DNA of 64,000 nt, taken from Nemophila menziesii. Lineage: Eukaryota > Streptophyta > Magnoliopsida > Boraginales > Hydrophyllaceae. The stretch spans positions 1,054,001 to 1,118,000 of the forward strand of contig JARWIR010000031.1 of the NCBI GenBank assembly GCA_029959085.1. Direction: 5' to 3'. The position numbers and the translations under genes are program-made. This document shows positions 40,112-55,271 of this stretch, one piece after another; within the stretch, counting starts at the first letter, position 1; each line of letters begins with the position of its first letter. The notes beneath the pieces were generated by a model. That model was given only the letters and a program-made list of their open reading frames with translations, did no database searches and was not told the origin of the DNA.

Positions 40112-41832
40112 TTAATAACTTTCTCCTCCTCCTTATCTATTAAAACCGACCATATTACCTTGTATGATTCTTCTTTCTCTCTTTTTTCTGGGATGATTTT
40201 TATTTTTTCACCTTCTTGCCTAAATATGAAATTATAATATATCCATTTTTCTTATATACAGTCTTTTATGGTATGTATCTTTTTTTTATAATATCATTAG
40301 TATGTTGTTGGATTTAGAGTGATTTAACATGTATATTTAGCTGAATATTCAAGAGATATTCGGTTGGAAAAATCGAACAGTATCACTAGAATAGTAAAAA
40401 TAGATTTTTATATAAATTTAAAAGAAATGATTTTAAATTAAAAGTAAAACTACACTATAAAAGTAAATTGAAAACAACGAAACTTACATGAAATATCATG
40501 TAAAGAGTAGTATTTTCTTTTCTAGAAACATTTTCCACCGGTTTCTCCATATACCAAAAATAAAGATGATGATTTCATGAAGCAAAAACATTTTGTCCAC
40601 ACGAACGTATACACACATATTATTATTATTATAAGATATAAAGGTAGAGTTCTTGTTAGGCACTAGATAGTTCACTGTCTATAATTACTCTAATGACAAA
40701 CAAATCTCAAAAGTTTTAACATGTTTAATACTAAATCGCTGATTTATATTTGAAATCATATGTACCATATATACTTAATATTATCAAATATATATATATA
40801 GTATTATAGATCTTGAATAATTTTATTTAGAAAAAATTTATACATATAAATATAAAAATGTGAATTGATTCATGTCAAAAATTAGATCTATAATCTAGAA
40901 TGATTTTGTGAATATAATGATGATTTGGTGATAATGATGATTATAAATTCTATGTTAATAATCAGTGACTTTCTTGTAAAGTTTTGGTATTATTTGGGGT
41001 GTTTGCATTACATGTAAAAGGTTAATAGGATGGGTAATACTGAATGGGCAAGTGATATTTCTTCAGGTGTTTGAATTTGAAAAAACACCTAGGTGGTTGG
41101 TTAGCTAGTGGAGTTCTTCTTTCTTCTGTCTTCTTCACTTGTTTTGTTTCACGAAAAATATAAATAATAATTAATTTTATGCTCACTCTCTTTTTTAAAT
41201 TTGGAGGAGATGCAAACATTTTAATTTCATTTTTGTGAATTAACTCCGTTACTAAATTGAAATTCAACAATTCCCATCATGCATGAGCGGATTTGGTTTA
41301 AAGTGTTTAGTTTTTTTCTATCTTGGTAGTGGTTTTGTGTCAAGGGTTATGTGGTGCAATATAATAGGTTTGTGGTGTGGTACTTATTTCATTATAATAA
41401 TAATAATAATTATTATTATTATTATTATCTAGTGGTATAGTTTTCCCACCTATTTTTCAACTATGGCTTGTCTTTTTTTCAAAACCTCGAGAAAAGATTT
41501 TTTGCCACTAAGGATATAAAAGAGAAACTCTTTCGAATTCATTAGTTTATAAATAAGTTTAATCTCTAATTTAAGTTTTGTTTAAACAGAGTTCGATTCA
41601 AGGTTTGTTTGCACTGAGTTCGGTTAAAGCTTTGTATGAACTAAGTTGGTTCAAACGAGTTTGTTAATTAATCGTTTATATTATGATTTATAAATTAATA
41701 TTTTATTTATTTGTAAATATATTGATGAATTTCAAATATTAAATAGGATTTTATAATTTCTTAAGATTTGATTTTTTATTAATATTAAACTTTTGATTAT
41801 AGATTATATATTTCATACATTATCAATTGTTT

Positions 41833-42188
41833 AAGGAAGCTTTCGCTCCACCATTTAAGAAATAAATTTTTCATGAATCTCAAGTTTAGTTTGAAAAAAG
41901 ATCTTTTAGAGAATTTAAACAAACAAGCTAGAACATCTTACTTGTGTTCAAGGAAGTTTCGCTTTACCATTTATGAAACAAATTATCCGTGAACAAGTCG
42001 AGTTAGGTTCAAAAAAAGATCTTTCGAAGAAGTTAAACAAAAAAGCTATAACATCTTACACGTGTTCAAGGAAGTTACGCTTAGACATTTAAGAACTATA
42101 TATCCGTGAACAACTCTAGTTTGGTTCGAAAAAAGACAATTTGGAGAAGTTAAACAAACAAGCTAAAACATCTTACTTACTTGAGTTC
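41833..42188. repeat. ~110-bp minisatellite, 3 copies, copy 4
   Basis: a-type three-copy block, with the partial b-type copy after the join at 45091-45162. Confidence 0.8.
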
Positions 42189-43936
42189 GAGTCTGTAGGT
42201 CTCGAGAAATTAAAACAAGATTTCACATCTAGTTTTCGATATACTCGTTTACAACCACCAGAGCACCAAATATGTTCTGGAGACCACCTGTATTTATTTT
42301 GACTTTTATTTTCTATATACACCATAAACACATCTCACTTTTCATTTCTCTATACTTTTATGAATAGTTGCACCCTTTAACGTAATAATTATAAAATTTA
42401 ATATCCATAGATTGAGCTCTGTATATATTCAAAAGTAAAATATGGTGATTTCTTGAAGCAAAAATCTATTATCTATACATATATAGATTTTTTTTGTTAG
42501 TATTTGATCAAACACTTTAGTTAGAGCGTGAGTTTTGCAGCATAGGGCCTAGGAAAATAGTCAACTTTCATTGCGGTGCCTTAGGAGTGATATAATTCAC
42601 ATACTAGATACGTTTATTCCCCACATGTCATAAATTGTCATAATTAATATAATAGTAAGAAAATCATTCTCTACGAGGAATGTAAAATTAATATAAAGTG
42701 TTCAACTAGTGTAAAAATATAATATAACAAAGTAAAATATAGCAATTAACGAGTATATATTAGATACAACTCAAACTGCTTAGCTTCACAAATTATTATG
42801 AAAATATTGTATTCTAATTAAGGGGAAATTGGGTTAAACCCATTAGTCGGGATTCAAAGGTCCATCTAAGTCTCTTCCCAGTACGCTATGAGGCTATTTC
42901 TTAAACTTAGATACCTTTACTAAGTGACCCTTAGTCTAGTAAGCGTGATAGATTCTAAGCACATATTAGATATTCTGGTTGTTACGATCTATGGATTATA
43001 TATCACGTAATACAATTATATATTTATTTCAGTTCATATACTTCATCGTGGGTGATAGTGTAAGATCTAGGGCAATTCCTGAAGGGTATTTTGTATGGGA
43101 CTAATTACTAAACATAAGATATGTATATATTCCGTGGCTAGCAATCAATTCAATTAAATAATCATAATATCAAAATAATCGAATAATTATAAGCGAATAA
43201 TATGATTCACAAAGTAGCAATCAAGCTACAAAAATGTTTAGGTCATTTTGAGCTTGATAAAATTCGTACTAAATTCTTAATCTTATAATTATTACAAAAT
43301 GATTATAAAAGATATTTTAGGGTTGACCTCACAATAATGACTAAGAGTTGGGAACCTAGGAAAAATTCATTTGGCTGCTAAATTGGGGCTCCTGTCAAAG
43401 AAGATCAATCATTGAACCTTTTCTTAAGTTTCTTCTAATTCTCTTCAAAAAACCACCTTCAAATTGAAGTCAAGCTCTCATGTATTTTGAACCGAATAGC
43501 TCATTTAGATCCCTCTCCTCTTCCATCTCTTGAACGTTTGATTTAATGACTCCTATATACAAAATTTGTGATAAAAACTCTTAATTTATGATATGATGTA
43601 CTTAAACATAAAAAAATGACAAAAAAAGTAGCACCGAAAATCAGACCTTTGCTAAGTGTTGATTCGGAGCCTTTGAATCTTTTGCGAGATTCCTTCTTCC
43701 AACATCTCTCTACTCGTCCCTTTATTGAATAATTTTACAAATTACTCCTGTAATACAAAATTTTGAATTGCTATAAAAAGTCTTAGTTTTTTGGTATAAA
43801 GTAATTAAACATATACAATCACAAAAATAGTAACACTCAAAATCATACCTTTGTCTCGTGTTGATTAGGAACCTTTGAATCTCTTAGGAGATGATTAACC
43901 AGACTTCTTTTGATTGATTTAAAATTTTCTAACTTC

Positions 43937-44083
43937 ATGAAGATATCAATTTTTGGATGTACATTAGTAGCAGGTACTATGTTACTTGTGCTTTCAGTGC
44001 CTAGGGTTTCTTCCTTACCGAATCTTGGACCATGTAGTCATACAACTGTAAAGTGCACAAACACTTCTCTTTTCCATCTGTAA
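43937..44083 (+). other. Short ORF (48 aa), copy 4
   Basis: Identical in reading frame to the copy 3 ORF, as expected from their recent tandem duplication. Confidence 0.25.
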
Positions 44084-45080
44084 ATGAATGCTCACAATGA
44101 ACCTAACAAATATAAAATGAAAACAATTTTAAACAAACATCCTAAGCTAAGTATTAGATAAAAATTTATATATGAGAGTGTTTAAATTTAAGGAAGGCAG
44201 TTGTGGAAGCAACATATATCCACAAGACATTCAACATATAGATCAAATATTGCTTCTCAATCAAATTTAGACTAATTAATTCAATTGAATTAAACTCCCC
44301 AATTCTAAATATATATAATGAATTAATTTAATCAATTGAATAAAAGTAAATCTAACTGATTTGACAATGGGCATTTTATACACATTGTGTTTATAAGACA
44401 TTTTAATGTGAATGTAGATTCTTGAAGAGAAATTCTAATACAACAGATGCAATTAAAGATGGAAAATGAAGAAAAATAAAAATGGAATCATTTATAGCCC
44501 CTAATCCCCCAAAACTAAGGTTACACCCCAAGTGGTTTGTATTTGTTTATGCAATATTATTGCTACAACCTCAAATTATAATTTCTTAAATAATTATGTC
44601 TAAAGAAATGTAGGCAATGCATAAAAATAATCAAAACATGTACGTACAACATTTGGAAACATAAAAATCTTAAAAAAATTGAAATTGACAATTTTTCATG
44701 TTTTATCACATAAAAATTATTTTCTATTTTCAAAATAATAAGATAATAAAAATAATTTAAAATATGGAAATAAGAAAACTCACATATTCAACGAAGCTTT
44801 GGGTTTTCTACATATAATCTATATTTAAAATGTAATGGTCATAGATCAATTTGATATGTTCACCATTAAAAATCTGAACTTGGTTAGAGATAGGAAAGAA
44901 AATAAAACTTTATACAAAGAAAGAGGATGATATAGGCTTGGAAAAAAAGATATAGAATAAAATGGAAGAATTCGATTTCTAGAGAGGAGAAAATGGATCG
45001 TGGTGTAAGAAATGGTATGGTCTTAGGTGTTTTTATGTAAAATTGAAGACGGCTATTAGGGTTTGAAAGATGATTTGTGA

Positions 45081-45100
45081 TATTTTGTAGACTTTGGTTA
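45081..45100. other. Deletion join, copy 4
   Basis: The same join at 45090/45091, identical at the base level to copy 3. Confidence 0.88.
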
Positions 45101-47338
45101 GAAAAAAGATCTTTTCGAGAAGTTATCCAATGAAGCTTAAACGTCTTACTTACGTGAGTTCGACTCTGGTCATCTCGAGAAATTAAAACAAGCTTGCACA
45201 TCTAGTTTACGATACAACTAGTTTGCAACCACCATGGATAGAGCACCAAATATGGTATGGTCACCACTTGTATTTCTTTTGACTTTTCTTCCCTAAAAAC
45301 ACTATAATCTCATCTCATTTTTTATTTCTTACTCTCCTACGAAAAGTTGCACCCCTTAAATGTTATAGCTATACAAATTAATATCCATCGATGGAGCTCT
45401 ACAAGTGTTTTCCATTGGTTTATTTATATATCCAAAAGTGAAATATTGTAATTTCTTGAAGCAAAAATCTATTTTCCGTACATATCTAAATTTTTTTTGT
45501 TAGTATTTGATCAAAGGCTTCAGTTAGAGTGTGAGTTTTGAACATAAAGGGTAAAGGAAAAAAGCCAGCTTTCATGGCGGTTTCTATTGGGCTTGAAAGT
45601 GATATAATTTACACACTAGATACCTTTATTCTCCACACTCATAAATTGTTATAATTAATATAATAGTAAGAAAATCATTCTCTACCGGAAATTTAAAATT
45701 AATATAAAATGTTCAACTAGTGTAATAATATAATATAACAAGTAAAAGATAGCAATTAACGAGTATCCATTAGATAAAGCTCGATTTGCTTAGCTCCACA
45801 AATTATTATGCAAATGTTGTATTCTAATTAAGGGGAAATTGGGTTAAACCCATTAGTCAGGATTCAAAGATCTACCTAAGTCTCTTTCAAGTACGCTAGA
45901 GGCTATTTCTTAAAATCAGATACCTTTACCGAGTGATCCTAAGTCTAGTAAGAGTGATAGATTCTATCCCCATATTAGATATGACGGTTGTTACAATCTT
46001 TGGATTCTATATCACCTACCACAATAATATATCTTTTTTAGTTCATATACTTCATCCTAATTGATAGACTAAGATCTGGGGAAATTCCTGATGGTTAATT
46101 TGTATGGAATATATATACTAAAAATAAGAGATGTATATATTTGGTGACCAGCAATCAATTCAATCAAATACTCATAATATCATAATCATCAAATATTTAC
46201 AAGCAAATAATATTATTCATAAAGTAGCAATTCAAGCTACAAACATGTTTATCTCATTTTGAGCTTGATAAAATTCGTACTAAATTTTTAATCTTATAAT
46301 TATTACAAAATGATTCTCGAAGATAGCTTAAGGCCGACCTCTTAAAATGACTACGAGTTGGGCACCTAGGAAAAAATTGTTTGGCGGGCAAATTGGCTCT
46401 TTTCAAAGAAGATCCCTTTTCACTTCATTAATGAACCTTTTCATAAGTTCCTTCTAATTCTATTCAAAAACCACAATCAAATCTCTTTTATGTCTATCTC
46501 TCATGTATTTTGAACCAAATAGCTCACTAAAATCCCTATCCTCTTCCCACTCTTGAATATTTGTATTAATTACTCATGCAATACAAAATTATAGATTGTG
46601 ATAAAAACTCTTAGTTTGTGTTATGAAGTACTTAAACATTAAAAAATGACAAAAAAATTAGCACCCAAAATCCGAACTTTGCCACATGTTGATTCAGAAC
46701 CTTTAAATATTTTGCGAGATCACTCCACTCCAACATCTATCTCCTCGACCCTCTCTTAAATATTTTTACTAAATTTTCATATAATACACAATTATAGATT
46801 GTAATAAAAACTCTTAGTTTGTATTATAAAGTACTTAAACATATACAAATCACAAAAATAGTAGCACTCAAAATCAGACCTTTCGTGTTGATTCGGAGCC
46901 TTAAAATCTATGATGAACCACACTTCTTTTGATTGATCTTATTATTTGCAAACTTTATGAAGATAGCAATTTTTGGATGGACATTAGTAGAAGATACAAT
47001 GTTACTTATGGTTTCAATGGCTAGGGTTTTGAACTGTAAAAGTGCACAAACACTTCTCTTTTCCATCTGACAAATATATAATTCAAACAATGTTAAACAA
47101 ATATCCTGAGATAAAGTATTAGATAAAAAGTAATATATGAGAATATTTAAATGAACGGATAGCAGTTGTGAAACCAACATATATCCACAAGACCTAAGGC
47201 ATATAAATATACTATTGGTTCTCAATCAAATTTAGGATAATTAATTCAATTGAATTAAACTCTCTAATTCTAAATATAAATAATAATTAATTTAATCAAT
47301 TAAATAAAAGAAAATCTCACTGATTTAACAATGGTGAC

Positions 47339-47470
47339 TTAATATCTAAGATCAAATGTCTTTTTATGTTTTATGCACAGGGCAAACCTTGACACCTTTC
47401 TAAACCTCCTTAGAGCAATTGTTATCTTGAAACTGTAGTGCCCTTGGACTGGTATGCCTAAAGAATTCAT
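47339..47470 (-). other. 43-aa minus-strand ORF, copy 4
   Basis: Intact. Ser7 is changed to Pro relative to b1, and the last Tyr codon has a silent change. Confidence 0.25.
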
Positions 47471-48144
47471 TTATTTTGGTAGTTTAATGTGAATGTAATT
47501 GCTTGGAGTAAAATTCTAAAACAAGTATGCAATTAAAGATAACAAATGAAGAAAAATAAATTGGAAAAAACTTTTATAGCCCCTAGTCCGCCCCTAAACT
47601 AAGGCTACAACCCAAATGATATGTATTTCTTTATGCAGTACTATTACTAAGACCTTAAATTATAATTTTTGAAATAATTATTTTTATAAAAATGTACATA
47701 AAACTCTTTATAAAAATAAAAATTAACAAATATTTATGTTTTAACATAATAAAATTACGAATCTGACTGCTCCACAAGATTATTTTATATTTTCCAAATA
47801 ATCAGATAATGAAAATAATTTAGCATATGAAAATAAGAAAACTCACATCTCCAATGAAGGTTTGGGTTGGAAAACTTATATATATAATCTATATTTGAAA
47901 TGTAATGGCCATAGATCGATATATTAACCATTAAAGAACATAACATTGTTAGAGATAGAAGTCCTACACCAAGGCGTACAAAGAAAACAAAACTTTATAC
48001 GAAGAAAGAGAAGGATGTATGCATTCGAGAAAAAACTAGGTGGAATAGAATGGAAGAAATCGATTTTTAGAGAAATGAAAATGGACGGCGCTGTACAAAA
48101 TGGTATGGTTTTTGTATGTATTTATGTAAAATTGAAGACGGTGA

Positions 48145-48226
48145 TTAGGGTTTTAATGATGATGTGTGATATTTTGTAGGCTGATAAATTGTGTATATAT
48201 AAGGAATTATATGTACCCTAGGCCCA
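48145..48226 (-). promoter_or_regulatory. Minus-strand promoter-like cassette, copy 4
   Basis: Telo-box 48145-48153, site II motif 48220-48226. One base change interrupts part of the TATA stretch. The a-type telo-box of this copy is at 45056-45064. Confidence 0.45.
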
Positions 48227-49954
48227 TTAATAACTTTCTCCTCCTCCTTATCTATCAAAACCGACCATATTACCTTGTATGCTTCTTCTTTCTCTTTTTT
48301 TTCTGGGATGATTTTTATTTTTTCACCTTCTTGCCTAAATATGAAATTATAATATATCCATTTTTCTTATATACAGTCTTTTTATGTATGTATCTTTTTT
48401 TTTATAATATCATTCGTATGTTGTTGGATTTAGAGTGATTTAACATGTATATTTAGCTGAATATTCAAGAGATATTCGGTTGGAAAAATCGAACAATATC
48501 ACTAGAATAGTAAAAATAGATTTTTATATAAATTTAAAAGAAACGATTTTAAATTAAAAGTAAAACTACACTATAAAAGTAAATTGAAAACAACGAAACT
48601 TACATGGAAATTCATGTAAAGAGTAGCATTTTCTTTTCTAGAAACATTTTCCACCGGTTTCTCCATATACCAAAAAGAAAGATGATGATTTCATGAATCA
48701 AAAACCTTTTGTCCACACGAACGTATACACACATATTATTATTATTATAAGATATAAAGGTAGAGTTCTTGTTAGGCACCGGATAGTTCACTGTCTATAA
48801 ATACTCTAATAACAAACAAATCTCAAAAGTTTTAACATGTTTAATACTAAATCGCTGATTTATATTTGAAATCATATGTACCATATATACTTAATATTAT
48901 CAAATATATATATATATATATAGTATTATAGATCTTGAATAATTTTATTTAGAAAAAATTTATACATATAAATATAAAAATGTAAATTGATTCATGACAA
49001 AAATTAGATCTATAATCTAGAATGATTTTGTGAATATAATGATGATTTGGTGATAATGATTATTATAAATTCTATGTTAATAATCAGTGACTTGCTTGTC
49101 AAGTTTTGGTATTATTTGGGGTGTTTGCATTGCATGTAAAAGGTTAATAGGATGGGTAATACGGAATGGGCAAGTGATATTTCTTCAGGTGTTTGAATTT
49201 GAAAAAACACCTAGGTGGTTGGTTAGCTAGTGGAGTTCTTCTTTCTTCTGTCTTCTTCACTTGTTTTGTTTCACAAAAAATATGAATCATAATTAATTTT
49301 AAGCTCACTCTCTTTTTTAAATTTGGAGGAGAAGCAAACATTTTAATTTCATTTTTGTGAATTAACTCCGTTACTAAAATTGAAATTCAACAATTCCCAT
49401 CATGCATGAGCGGATTTGGTTTAAAGTGTTCAGTTTTTTCTATCTGGGTAGTGGTTTGGTGTGGTGCAATATAATAGGTTTGTGGTGTGGTACTTATTTC
49501 ATTATTATAATAATAATAATAATAATAATTATTATTATTATTATTATTATCTAGTGGTATAGTTTTCCCACCTATTTTTCAACTATGGCTTGTCTTTTTT
49601 TCAAAACCTCGAGAAAAGATTTTTTGCCACTAAGGATATAAAAGAGAAACTCTTTCGAATTCATTAGTTTATAAATAAGTTTAATCTATAATTTAAGTTT
49701 TGTTTAAACAGAGTTCGATTCAAGGTTTGTTTGCACTGAGTTCGGTTAAAGCTTTGTATGAACTAAGTTGGTTCAAACGAGTTTGTTAATTAATCGTTTA
49801 TATTATGATTTATAAATTAATATTTTATTTATTTGTAAATATATTGATGAATTTCAAATATTAAATAGGATTTTATAATTTCTTAAGATTTGATTTTTTA
49901 TTAATATTAAACTTTTGATTATAGATTATATATTTCATACATTATCAATTGTTT

Positions 49955-50312
49955 AAGGAAGCTTCGCTCCACCATTTAAGAAATAAATTTTTCATGAATC
50001 TCAAGTTTAGTTTGAAAAAAGATCTTTTAGAGAATTTAAACAAACAAGCTAGAACATCTTACTTGTGTTCAAGGAAGTTTCGCTTTACCATTTATGAAAC
50101 AAATTATCCGTGAACAAGTCGAGTTAGGTTCAAAAAAAGATCTTTCGAAGAAGTTAAACAAAAAAGCTATAACATCTTACACGTGTTCAAGGAAGTTACG
50201 CTTCGACATTTAAGAACTATATATCCGTGAACAACTCTAGTTTGGTTCGAAAAAAGACCATTTGGAGAAGTTAAACAAACAAGCTAAAACATCTTACTTA
50301 CTTGAGTTCGAC
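49955..50312. repeat. ~110-bp minisatellite, 3 copies, unit a5
   Basis: a-type three-copy block, nearly identical to 18847-19204. Confidence 0.8.
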
Positions 50313-52065
50313 TCTGTAGGTCTCGAGAAATTAAAACAAGATTTCACACCTAATTTTCGATATACTCGTTTACAACCACTAGAGCACCAAATATGTTCTG
50401 GAGACCACCTGTATTTATTTTGACTTTTATTCTCTATATACACCATAAACACATCTCACTTTTCATTTCTCTATACTTTATGAATAGTTGCACCCTTTAA
50501 CGTAATAATTATAAAATTTAATATACATAGATTGAGCTCTGTATATATTCAAAAGTAAAATATGGTGATTTCTTGAAGCAAAAATCTATTATCTATACAT
50601 ATATAGATTTTTTTTTTTTAGTATTTGATTAAACACTTTAGTTAGAGCGTGAGTTTTGCAGCATAAACGGCCAAGGAAAATAGTCAACTTTCATTGCGGT
50701 TGCTATCGGGCCTTGGGAGTGATATAATTCACATACTAGATACGTTTATTCCCCACATGTCTTAAATTGTCATAATTAATATAATAGTAAGAAAATCATT
50801 CTCTACGAGGAATGTAAAATTAATATAAAGTGTTCAACTAGTGTAATAATATAATATAACAAAGTAAAATATAGCAATTAACGAGTATATATTAGATACA
50901 ACTCAAACTGCTTAGCTTCAAAAATTATTATGAAAATATTGTATTCTAATTAAGGGGGAATTGGGTTAAACCCATTAGTCGGGATTCAAACGTCCACCTA
51001 AGTGTCTTCCCCGCTATGAGGCTATTTCTTAAACTTAGATACCTTTACTAAGTGACCCTTAGTCTAGTAAGCGTGATAGATTCTAAGCACATATTAGATA
51101 TTCTGGTTGTTACGATCCATGGATTCTATATCACGTAAAACAATTATATATTTATTTCAGTTCATATACTTCATCGTGGGTGATAGTGTAAGATCTAGGG
51201 CAATTCCTGAAGGGTATTTTGTACGGGTCTAATTACTAAACATAAGATATGTATATATTCCGTGGCTAGCAATCAATTCAATTAAATAATCATAATATCA
51301 AAATAATCGAATATTTATAAGCGAATAATATGATTCACAAAGTAGCAATCAAGCTACAAACATGTTTAGCTCATTTTGAGCTTGATAAAATTCGTACTAA
51401 ATTTTTAATCTTATAATTATTACAAAATGATTATAAAAGATATTTTAGGGTTGACCTCTCAATAATGACTAAGAGTTGGGAACCTAGGAAAAATTCATTT
51501 GGCTGCTAAATTGGGTCTCTTGTCAAAGAAGATCAATCATTGAACCTTTTCTTAAGTTCCTTCTAATTCTCTTCAAAAAACCACATTCAAATTGAAGTCA
51601 AGCTCTCATGTATTTTGAACCAAATAGCTCACTTAGATCCCTCTCCTCTTCCATCTCTTGAACATTTGTTTTAATTACTCATATAATACAAAATTTGTGA
51701 TAAAAACTCTTAATTTATGATATGATGTACTTAAACATAAAAAAATGACAAAAAAAGTAGCACCGAAAATCAGACCTTTGCTAAGCGTTGATTCGGAGCC
51801 TTTGAATCTTTTGCGAGATTCCTTCTTCCAACATCTCTCTCCTCGTCCCTTTATTGAATAATTTTACAAAATACTCATGTAATACAAAATTTTGAATTGC
51901 TATAAAACGTCTTAGTTTTGTGGTATAAAGTAATTAAACATATACAATCACAAAAATAGTAGCACTCAAAATCATACCTTTGTCTCGTGTTGATTTGGAA
52001 CCTTTGAATCTCTTAGGAGATGATGAACCAGACTTCTTTTGATTGATTTAAAATTTTCCAACTTC

Positions 52066-52212
52066 ATGAAGATATCAATTTTTGGATGTACATTAGTAGC
52101 AGGTACTATGTTACTTATGCTTTCAATGCCTAGGGTTTCTTCCTTACCGCATCTTGGACCATGTAGTCATACAACTGTAAAGTGCACAAACACTTCTCTT
52201 TTCCATCTGTAA
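52066..52212 (+). other. Short ORF (48 aa), unit a5
   Basis: Intact frame, one residue different from the a2 version (HL in place of HH). The b-unit relatives (15836, 30798, 38868, 46958, 61878) are shortened or have lost the start, so only a-type copies keep the full frame. Confidence 0.25.
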
Positions 52213-53989
52213 ATGAATGCTCACAATGAACCTAACAAATATAAAATGCAAACAATTTTAAACAAACATCCTAAGCTAAGGATTAGATAAAAATTTATAT
52301 ATGAGAGTGTTTAAATTTAAGGAAGGCAGTTGTGGAAGCAACATATATCCACCAGACATTCAACATATAGATCTAATATTGCTTCTCAATCAAATTTAGG
52401 CTAATTAATTCAATTGAATTAAACACCCCAATTCTAAATATATATAATGAATTAATTTAATCAATTGAATAAATGTAAATCTAACTGATTTGACAATGGG
52501 CATTTTATACACATTGTGTTAATAAGACATTTTAATGTTAATGTAGATTCTTGAAGTGAAATTCTAATACAACAGATGCAATTAAAGATGGAAAATGAAG
52601 AAAAATAAAAATGGAATCTTTTATAGCCCCTAATCCCCCAAAACTAAGGTTACACCCAAAGTGATTTGTATTTGTTTATGCAATATTATTGCTACAACCT
52701 CAAATTATAATTTCTTAAATAATTATGTCTAAAGAAATGTAGGCAATGCATAAAAATAATCAAAACATGCACGTACAACATTTGGAAACATAAAACTCTT
52801 AAAAAAATAGATATTGACAAATTTTCATGTTTTAACGAATAAAAATTATTTTCTATTTTCAAAATAATAAGATAATAAAAATAATTTAAAATATGTAAAT
52901 AAGAAAACTCACATATTCAACGAAGCTTTGGGTTTTCTACATATAATCTATATTTAAAATGTAATGGCCATAGATCAATTTGATATGTTCACCATTAAAA
53001 AACTTAACTTGGTTAGAGATAGGAAAGAAAATAAAACTTTATACAAAGAAAGAGGATGATATACGCTTGGAAAAAAAAGATATAGAATAAAATGGAAGAA
53101 TTCCATTTCTAGAGAGGAGAAAATTGATCGTGGTGTAAGAAATGGTATGGTCTTCGGTGTTTTTATGTAAAATTGAAGACGGCTATTAGGGTTTGAAAGA
53201 TGATTTGTGATATTTTGTAGGCTGAGCACTGATTCATCCAACCCCGGTTAAAAAATATTAGGCCCAATATTATCTTAGGCCTCCCCCTTACTACTAAAAT
53301 TCAACCATATTACCTTGAGGTTTAATGTTTTTACACAAGTAAAAAATCTAATATATATGCTGACATTTTTTCAGCATATTTTCATTTTATTTGGGCCAAA
53401 CAGTTTATGTATGATTCTTCTTTCTCTCATCCTTTTAGGATCTTTTCTATTTTTTCACCTTTATCCGAGAAACCCAACTCCATTTAATTATTTACTCATT
53501 TCTAATACTTTATTAGCCTAAATATGAAATTATAATATATTAATTTTATTTATATACACCCTTTTGTGGTATGTGGTAGCCGTTTTTTATGATTTCATCC
53601 ATATGTTGCTGGATTTAGGGTGATTTCACATGTATATTTAGCTAATTATTCAAGAGATATTTTGTTGGAAAGTCTAACAATATCACTATAAAGGTCAAAA
53701 ATATATTTCACATAAATTAGAAAGAAATAATTTTCAATTAAAAGTTATACTAAACTATTAAAAGACATTGAAAACAATGAAACTTACAGGAAAATTCAAG
53801 AAAAACGAACGGTTACACGGAATTGAAAATTACGTTAAAAAGATATTCTGTGTCGTATCTATAATAGATGTTCAGCTATAGTAATATTAAAATATTATAT
53901 GAGAGGAGAGTAGAGAGTAGAGTTTAGAGATTAGAGAGTAGTATTTTTTTCCGAATTCTTAATTTCGTTTATATTTATTATCTATTTAC

Positions 53990-54108
53990 TCTAGAATAGT
54001 TTTTTCAATTCTCTCTAAAATAGTTTTTCCATTCTCTCTAGAATAGTTTTTTGTATTCTCTCTAAAATAGTTTTTTCATTCTCTCAAGAATAGTTTTTCC
54101 TCTTTTAT
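53990..54108. repeat. ~24-bp palindromic minisatellite, unit a5
   Basis: About five units, nearly identical to the a2 array. Confidence 0.85.
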
Positions 54109-55156
54109 AGAAATGCAAGTGACAAAGTCATAATTTATAGAAGAAATGGCAAGTCAAAAAACTGTCACATAAATGTTCATCAATAACCGGTGATAAAAGC
54201 TTTTCAATGTTCATTAAAGTCTACGGTTTTGTTGACCAAGCCTTGGTAACTTCTGTAATAGCTGAAATAAAGAGACATTAAGTCCTCATCACGATAACGA
54301 AATCATGTTATATTAAATAATTCCCAATGGGTTTTTCCCGAATTCTAACATGAGACTATTAGTACACACACAGTCTTTTCCACATTTCACAACAGGATGA
54401 AAAGATTAATAGAATAAATTGTCTTTTATTTAATAATTCCAACAGTTTCTGTTTCTTCCTCTTTTCACGTTTTAGATATAATTTATACTTAGCAATGTTT
54501 TGTATTTTGTTTTTCTTCCCGATCCGTTTATTTTTAGCTTTATTTTCTTTGGTGAGCAAAGTCTTCTAACTTATTCTTAATTTGTTTTTAGTTGTTACTT
54601 TTCTTTCATATGTTTGTTTGTTCATAAAATTATTTATTAATTTCTTTTTTAATTTTGAAATAGTTTGATTTTTGACTTTGAAATAGTTTTTTCTGATATC
54701 AAAAGTGTTTAATTTCTGTTTCCAAAGTATTATTTAAGGGCAGACATTTTTGCATTTACTCTGTATAATTGGTCCATGGATCTAACCGTTGAAATATTCA
54801 TTATGGAATGTCTATGACAATTATGCATTAGGAACATATATCTTAGGTATTACATTAAACTTTAACTCTTTGTTTACTATTTTGTGGGGTTTGTAATCTT
54901 TCGAGATATTTTTTGGCTTTTTAACTTGAGCATTTATGGTTGCATTGGGGATTAAAAGAGGAGACAATTTTTTCGTATATTGTGTTGAAAGGGTGATAAC
55001 ACAAATAATGAAATATAAGACAAACAAAAATTAGTTAGATTTTATTCTAAAAATGGAAACCAATGGAGACGTATTAATGGTAGTAAAAAAAGGCTTGACA
55101 ACATGGAGTTGAATTAATTTCCACATTCTAAGTAAACTTTTGTCCGAATTAATATG

Positions 55157-55229
55157 TGTTGGCATATTGCCTCCTTCCGTAGGTTGTTTTAATGTGACAA
55201 ATCCTCTTGTGATTAGTGTTCTTATTACT

Positions 55230-55271
<42 letters not shown>

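Larger units (their letters stand above)
32877..40959 (+). repeat. Higher-order copy 3: 8.1-kb a/b fusion unit with internal deletion
   Basis: Positions 32877-36990 match the front of unit a (as 17947-22115). From 36991 the sequence matches unit b starting inside its third minisatellite copy (as 28924 onward). The intervening 6.8 kb found in a2b2 (about 22116-28923) is missing. This removes the hairpin, palindromic array, solo LTR, exon-like block and kinase fragment. Only a single G is shared at the join, so the deletion was probably by end joining or slippage rather than by recombination of long repeats. Confidence 0.9.
40960..49081 (+). repeat. Higher-order copy 4: second 8.1-kb a/b fusion unit
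   Basis: Same structure as 32877-40959 with the join at 45090/45091, exactly 8100 bp from the first join. The shared breakpoint shows the deletion happened once and the shortened unit was then duplicated in tandem. Its right part (from about 46900) is slightly closer to b1 than to b2; for example it keeps the segment near 46987 that b2 and copy 3 lack. Confidence 0.9.
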
